Below, piece by piece: positions 60,269 to 64,000 of a stretch of 64,000 bases of DNA; position 1 is the first letter of the stretch; each line of letters starts with the position of its first letter. The DNA is from a virus. The notes below the pieces were generated by a model. The model was not told the origin of the DNA and made no database searches. It was given only the letters and a program-made list of their open reading frames with translations. The translations under genes and the position numbers were made by a program. The stretch is from the IMG/VR virus record IMGVR_UViG_3300028377_000008, positions 16,690 to 80,689 of that record. One strand, written 5' to 3'.

Positions 60269-60346
60269 ATTTTTATCACTATTCTTTTTATTCATTGTAG
60301 GAGTGAGTGATCATACCAAAGACCTTTTCTCATTATAGAGAGTGCG

Positions 60347-60808
60347 ATGGCGAACCTGAAAGACCAACTTATTAAGTTAGGGAACTCGAACCCCAATCTC
60401 AGGGATCATTTAAGACCGATCCTTGATATTCTCAAAACCGCTTCTAAGGATAAGGCAAAAAAATGGATAGCTAGAGATACAAACCATTTTTTATCCAAAC
60501 TCCAAAGAATGGGGCTAAGAAACCTCAGAGAAGACGTTCAAATTACAAATGAGGAACATACCTCACATGGTTGGACACTAGAAGCGTACATGGCGGTACA
60601 TCTAGAGGAATATTCCCTAAAGGAATTAGCAGATGTCCTTAATTCTAGGGAAGGTAGGGAAGCAGTCACTTTTCGTAATTCTTTTTATCCTATCACCGAA
60701 GAAAAACTTAATTCTGCAATCGATGAGCCGGTCCTTCTAGGGGGGGAACACGAAGGAGAATTAGAAGACCTTGCCCTTATTGCAGATTTCACCTGGGATT
60801 CATACTAA
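60347..60808 (+). CDS. Unknown protein with the PELR N-terminal module
   Basis: A 153-residue protein beginning NLKDQLIKLGNSNPNLRDHL and RPILDIL, followed by KTASKDKAKKW. The remainder is alpha/beta without a known motif. It precedes a second module-bearing gene by 22 bases, so the two may derive from a duplication limited to their 5' ends. Confidence 0.7.
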   Translation: MANLKDQLIKLGNSNPNLRDHLRPILDILKTASKDKAKKWIARDTNHFLSKLQRMGLRNLREDVQITNEEHTSHGWTLEAYMAVHLEEYSLKELADVLNSREGREAVTFRNSFYPITEEKLNSAIDEPVLLGGEHEGELEDLALIADFTWDSY

Positions 60809-60830
60809 ACCTTTTACAGGAAACCTTATC

Positions 60831-61841
60831 ATGAAAAATTTAAAAGAACAGCTTATTCGCCTTGGTCATCAAAAACCTGAATTGAGAACTCATTTAAGAC
60901 CCGTCCTTGATGTGGTCATAAGTAATGACGAGGTCAATTCCGAATTCGATATGCATTCTCGCTTTGAAAAAGGAAAACCTGCTGACCCCACTGAGAATAT
61001 GTCAGAGGAAGATGCTATTAAGTGGAAATATTTTAACGAAAAATACGATGATAAGTTTAAGGATAAAGAATCTTCCGTAAAAGAACAACTTATTCGACTT
61101 GGTTCTGAGGATCTAGAGCTACGTCCGCATCTTATCCCTGTATTAAACCATTTGTCTTCGCAGACTAAAGTGGCTCATCTGAATTTGAAAAAAAATAAGT
61201 TCATTCATGATATTGTTCATTCTGAATTACAGGATGCTCACCGCGATCTTGCACAAGCCCTAAAAGGTACTCCATTGGGGGTTGATTTCACTAATAAGGC
61301 TCATTGGATTAAACAAGCCTCGGTACGAGTTAACCTTGCTCACCTTATTCGCAAGGGCTATCCACCTAATAGCGGAATGACAATTGACAGTGATCTAAGT
61401 AATGCTCAAAATGCTGCGATCAAATCTCTAAGGAAACAAGGTGTTTTTGATGGTGTGAGACCTTCTTATCCCGATCTAGAAAATTTAGAGAAGGGAGGTT
61501 ACACTAAAGAGGCAGATCTCTTGAGAGATGAGATCCTTAGAGTTAGTGCATTAGGAGATAGTGAAGGGGAATTTACTTACCAAGCTAGGGTTTTTGTTGA
61601 GGTCATAGCAGGAAATTCCAGCGATTTTACCTTCAAAATTGTCCCTAATTGGTTGGCAGAACATCCACAACATCGACCAGAGTCAAGTCATGGTATGGTC
61701 GCAGGTAAGGTAGAGAAAGTAGTATTGCCTCAGGATGCCGATGAGTCTGAAATCCGTAGGGCTCTACAACCTTTACTAAAATCCGCAGTTAGGGATTTGG
61801 TGAAAAATAGACAATCTATTTCTCAACTTATGAATCTGTGA
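60831..61841 (+). CDS. Unknown protein with two PELR modules
   Basis: The ATG at 60831 has an ACAGGA site; an upstream in-frame TTG at 60771 lies inside the previous gene. The 336-residue protein has module one at residues 2-28 (NLKEQLIRLGHQKPELRTHL) and module two near 82-108 (SVKEQLIRLGSEDLELRPHL), separated by a charged linker. The rest (about 110-336) contains a helical domain and a beta segment (EFTYQARVFVEVIAGNSSDF). Function unknown. A terminator follows. Confidence 0.7.
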   Translation: MKNLKEQLIRLGHQKPELRTHLRPVLDVVISNDEVNSEFDMHSRFEKGKPADPTENMSEEDAIKWKYFNEKYDDKFKDKESSVKEQLIRLGSEDLELRPHLIPVLNHLSSQTKVAHLNLKKNKFIHDIVHSELQDAHRDLAQALKGTPLGVDFTNKAHWIKQASVRVNLAHLIRKGYPPNSGMTIDSDLSNAQNAAIKSLRKQGVFDGVRPSYPDLENLEKGGYTKEADLLRDEILRVSALGDSEGEFTYQARVFVEVIAGNSSDFTFKIVPNWLAEHPQHRPESSHGMVAGKVEKVVLPQDADESEIRRALQPLLKSAVRDLVKNRQSISQLMNL

Positions 61842-61870
61842 AACTAATTTCTAGTATATAGTTTTAAGAG

Positions 61871-61903
61871 CCTCACTTTCTCACGTAGGAAGTGAGGTTT
61901 TTT
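61871..61903 (+). terminator. Intrinsic terminator
   Basis: CCTCACTT (61871-61878) pairs perfectly with AAGTGAGG (61890-61897), then six Ts. Confidence 0.93.
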
Positions 61904-61942
61904 ATTGCTTATTACTTCTACTTATGGTATTTTAAGTCAATC

Positions 61943-62170
61943 ATGACTACAAAAATACAAGAAGCTGCTACTCTTATTACACAAGCCTCTAAAATTGTTA
62001 TTTTTCCTTGGGGCAGGACGTGTGTTGATGTCGTCTGATGATCCTCTCTACAGACAATTAGGATTTTGTGCTTAATGGAGAATAGGTATTCAGAATTTCA
62101 ATTTCAGATCACATTTTCTCATCCCAATGGAATTTATGACGAGGCTCCTACCTTGAATACCTTGCATTAA
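61943..62170 (+). pseudogene. Decayed coding remnants, possibly sirtuin-like at the start
   Basis: In the 321-base gap after the terminator, an ATG at 61943 encodes TTKIQEAATLITQASKIVIF before losing the pattern and stopping at 62038. This resembles the start of Sir2-type NAD-dependent deacylases, where GAG(I/M)S would follow; GAG is found one frame over. A second short frame (62075-62170) and another in a different frame after about 62135 (YLEYLALIKDGRNN) also look protein-like. The pieces suggest one or two genes broken by frameshifts. Evidence is limited to short matches. Confidence 0.3.
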
Positions 62171-62224
62171 TCAAAGATGGGCGAAATAATAGCCTTCTTG
62201 TTAACCTAGAAAAGAGGAATTACA

Positions 62225-63376
62225 ATGAAAACGACAGTAAATGAAAACCGATTTAGAACTGAATACGGTGATGAACTTTTTGCAGAATATCAGGACATTT
62301 TGGAAACGGAAGACCCAGTAAGAGCCTTAGCTTTTGCGATTGGTCTTGCAGAATTTGTTCATAATGTGTTTCGACAGCCTACCCTTTCCTCCCCAGACAG
62401 ATCTACCATTTTCCAGAAAGTGTGGAATATCCCTGGTCTGGTTCATGGAAATCTCGATAATTTCCTATCGCCGCAACGAATTATGTTTCGGAATATCAAT
62501 GCTAATGGAATTAGCAAAATTCTGGAGAATGCCTTTGATGGTATGACGGGAAGTAATCAAGCTAGGGCTAAGAGTATCAAACATCTCCCTTATCTAATCG
62601 AAAGACTGATGCCCTTTGCTCGTCAAGCTTTGAAGTCTGAGATCCTTTTTGACCTTCCTACTGGCCCCATTTCGGAGCGTAATGAAAACTATGATCTGCC
62701 CTATCGTAATGCATTGGCGTACTCTCAGGTTCATAACAGACTGGTTTCCGCTTTCTTAAGAGCGTCTAAGCGCGACGTAGAGACTGCTAAAAGGGAAATG
62801 AGTGCCTTCGCCCTTCAGCATCTTAATGACAATGCTAGGTCAGTTTTGTTTCAGATCATTGTTTTTCAGGAGGAAGACAAAAACTTCACCCGAGAGGATA
62901 TTGTTGAAGTTTTGGATTCCACTAGTGGGAAAGTCCAAAAAGGGCTGAAAGAACTAAAAGAGAGCGGTTTCCTTCTTAGAAAAGATCGTAGTCCTATTCG
63001 ATGTGCTGAATTTGTTTTTGAATTCAACATCCCGGATAATGACGCTGATGAGGAGGCAACTTCAAGCCAAGAAGCTCTGGCTAACGTAGTCTCCAGTGAG
63101 AATGATGAAGATATTTTCAATGTTTCTTTTGAAACAGTAGATGAGTTATTCCCTAATGAGGATGACGAAGATACGACCCTTGAGGACCCGTCTCGAAAAC
63201 GGTTTCAGAAGTTTAAAAAATCGTCTAGTCCCTCAACAGGTATTCTTTCTCAAAATGGAGCATTCCACCTGGCACCACAGGAAGAAGGTTTGTTGAAGTT
63301 TGCAGCAAACAACGGCTGGCCACTAAGCGTTTCTGTAGATGAAGAAGGTAAGTTGCAGTTCTCTTTCATGTTCTAA
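62225..63376 (+). CDS. Unknown protein with a winged-helix-like segment
   Basis: A 383-residue protein with a GAGGAAT site. Residues about 220-255 (FTREDIVEVLDSTSGKVQKG, LKELKESGFLLRKD) form a typical winged helix-turn-helix, suggesting DNA binding. The N-terminal 200 residues are helical and the C-terminal 120 are acidic, then beta-like. It ends at a bidirectional terminator and is the last plus-strand gene in the window. A regulatory role is possible but unproven. Confidence 0.65.
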   Translation: MKTTVNENRFRTEYGDELFAEYQDILETEDPVRALAFAIGLAEFVHNVFRQPTLSSPDRSTIFQKVWNIPGLVHGNLDNFLSPQRIMFRNINANGISKILENAFDGMTGSNQARAKSIKHLPYLIERLMPFARQALKSEILFDLPTGPISERNENYDLPYRNALAYSQVHNRLVSAFLRASKRDVETAKREMSAFALQHLNDNARSVLFQIIVFQEEDKNFTREDIVEVLDSTSGKVQKGLKELKESGFLLRKDRSPIRCAEFVFEFNIPDNDADEEATSSQEALANVVSSENDEDIFNVSFETVDELFPNEDDEDTTLEDPSRKRFQKFKKSSSPSTGILSQNGAFHLAPQEEGLLKFAANNGWPLSVSVDEEGKLQFSFMF

Positions 63377-63397
63377 TAAGAACTAATAGTCTGCAAT

Positions 63398-63436
63398 AAA
63401 AACCCCTCTGACCTTTACCGGCTAGAGGGGTTTTTT
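63398..63436. terminator. Bidirectional terminator between converging genes
   Basis: AAAAACCCCTCT and AGAGGGGTTTTTT form a perfect 12-bp stem with A and T runs on both sides, so it can end transcription from either strand. Confidence 0.95.
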
Positions 63437-63454
63437 ATTTCTTGTTTCAGAGTT

Positions 63455-63832
63455 CTATTGCATCGCCTCACTTTGAATTGCCCTAAGCCGACGTCGATCT
63501 CTCCCACCATGAATGGCACCAAGTTTCTGTAAAGCTTCGACCGGCACTGGTCCCGAAGGAACACTCTCGGGTAGCCAAATGTCTTCTCGATTGGTTGGGT
63601 GTTTATAGATTCGGAGATACGCTTCTTGATAGATATCCAATTTCTCTTCCTCTTCCGCTACGGTGTCTGGCGTTTGGTTTGAGAGTTCACAGAGGGAAAG
63701 ATAGGCATCCAAGAAGTTTCGTGCCACAGAAGCGTACTCATGTTCCTCTTCATGACCTGCCATAATCTGAATGGCCTGTTCGAGTGAAGTTCGGGGTTTC
63801 ACTTTTTCGTTGTACAGAAAATAATCTAACAT
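63455..63832 (-). CDS. Unknown protein
   Basis: On the minus strand, the ATG at 63832 has an AAGGA site nine bases upstream, inside the previous minus-strand gene; a TTG at 63841 is also possible. The 125-residue acidic protein is helical (ASVARNFLDAYLSLCELSNQ, EEEEKLDIYQEAYLRIYK) with a basic C-terminal stretch (GGRDRRRLRAIQSE). No family recognised. It marks a switch to leftward transcription. Confidence 0.6.
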   Translation of the reverse strand: MLDYFLYNEKVKPRTSLEQAIQIMAGHEEEHEYASVARNFLDAYLSLCELSNQTPDTVAEEEEKLDIYQEAYLRIYKHPTNREDIWLPESVPSGPVPVEALQKLGAIHGGRDRRRLRAIQSEAMQ

Positions 63833-63837
63833 GATGT

Positions 63838-64000
63838 TCAATCCTTTTCGTTGTCACTTTCGTTGAGAATGGCAACTGCGTCCTCATCTCGTGCCTCAAT
63901 TACCGCCCCAGCCAACTCATTTGTTACGACCTCAGATCCCATTTGCTCCATTTCTGAGAGGATATTGCAAGCAGCCCAGTGTTTACAAACCTTGGAATCG
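63838..64000 (-). CDS. Unknown protein, C-terminal part
   Basis: A frame on the minus strand is open from the right edge to a TGA at 63838-63840 and encodes a C-terminus including DSKVCKHWAACNILSEMEQM and an acidic end (ILNESDNEKD). It ends six bases before the ATG of the next gene, indicating an operon. The start lies beyond the window. Confidence 0.55.
   Translation of the reverse strand, partial: DSKVCKHWAACNILSEMEQMGSEVVTNELAGAVIEARDEDAVAILNESDNEKD

Larger units (their letters stand above)
59808..60346. other. Palindrome-rich non-coding region
   Basis: 539 bases without a convincing gene. Contents in order: CCCTTTAG/CTAAAGGG, a long-loop stem followed by TTTTG (59834-59905); two direct 30-base repeats (separate entry); TTAACTCG/CGAGTTAA around a third TTAA box (59955-59980); TTTTTGTTTC-C-GAAACAAAAA (60016-60036); a second GTTTC-G-GAAAC (about 60145); GATATCGATATC (60163-60174); and a terminator. 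A 76-codon frame at 60019 starts inside the palindrome and looks spurious. The density of symmetric elements fits a regulatory locus, a replication origin or a structured RNA. Confidence 0.6.

Overview
This window is an internal stretch of a large double-stranded DNA tailed bacteriophage genome (Caudoviricetes). It carries a terminase, portal, prohead protease, scaffold-like protein and major capsid protein in the canonical order. These sit beside a long, dense, almost entirely plus-strand block of replication, recombination and DNA-modification genes. There are no ribosomal genes, no convincing tRNA, and no integrase or repressor, so a lytic lifestyle is likely. Base composition is moderately AT-rich. 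The replisome is bacterial in type (DnaN-like clamp, DnaX-like clamp loader, NAD-dependent ligase, RecA, RuvC, RecD2-like helicase, DnaG-like TOPRIM protein) rather than T4-type, although a T4 gp32-like ssDNA-binding protein seems present. The host cannot be fixed from the sequence.

Layout. 1-8 kb: the 3' end of a class II ribonucleotide reductase, a type IB topoisomerase fused to a ParB-like domain, NAD-dependent DNA ligase, and an Rnl5-type RNA ligase. 8-32 kb: RecD2-like helicase, a decayed DNA methyltransferase, coiled-coil and histone-like proteins, the candidate ssDNA-binding protein, RuvC, an intein-split RecA, a Mre11/Rad50 pair with Rad50 as two separate genes, three methyltransferase genes (two DNA methyltransferases and one of unknown substrate), a Cas4-like nuclease, sliding clamp, TOPRIM primase-like protein, clamp loader, NusG-like factor, 5'-3' exonuclease and a sigma-like factor. 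32-55 kb: virion genes, including a 1219-residue protein with about six internal repeats, an AT-hook protein, two terminase ATPase genes (the second full length and intein-split), portal, intein-split prohead protease, acidic scaffold-like protein, putative decoration protein and major capsid protein. 55-63.4 kb: an AT-rich island with a zinc-ribbon/PD-(D/E)XK homing-type endonuclease, another DNA methyltransferase, several unknown proteins and a palindrome-rich non-coding region. At 63.4 kb a bidirectional terminator separates this from minus-strand genes running in from the right edge.

How the genes work together. The first half supplies nucleotides, copies and repairs the genome, and encodes transcription factors (NusG-like and sigma-like) that could switch on the virion genes that follow. 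Most transcription units end in clear hairpin-plus-T-run terminators. The second half builds and fills the head.

The most unusual features are: (1) an N-terminal helical module (pattern LK..LI.LG...PELR.HL.PVL) found nine times in seven otherwise unrelated proteins; (2) tandem terminase ATPases, one lacking the nuclease domain; (3) three inteins, two of them splitting the P-loop of RecA and of the terminase at the same residue; (4) the topoisomerase IB-ParB-like fusion; (5) a Rad50 split at its zinc hook; (6) gp32-like acidic tips on three replication-region proteins; (7) two genes with good ribosome binding sites but no standard start codon. All calls come from reading the sequence. No database search was run.
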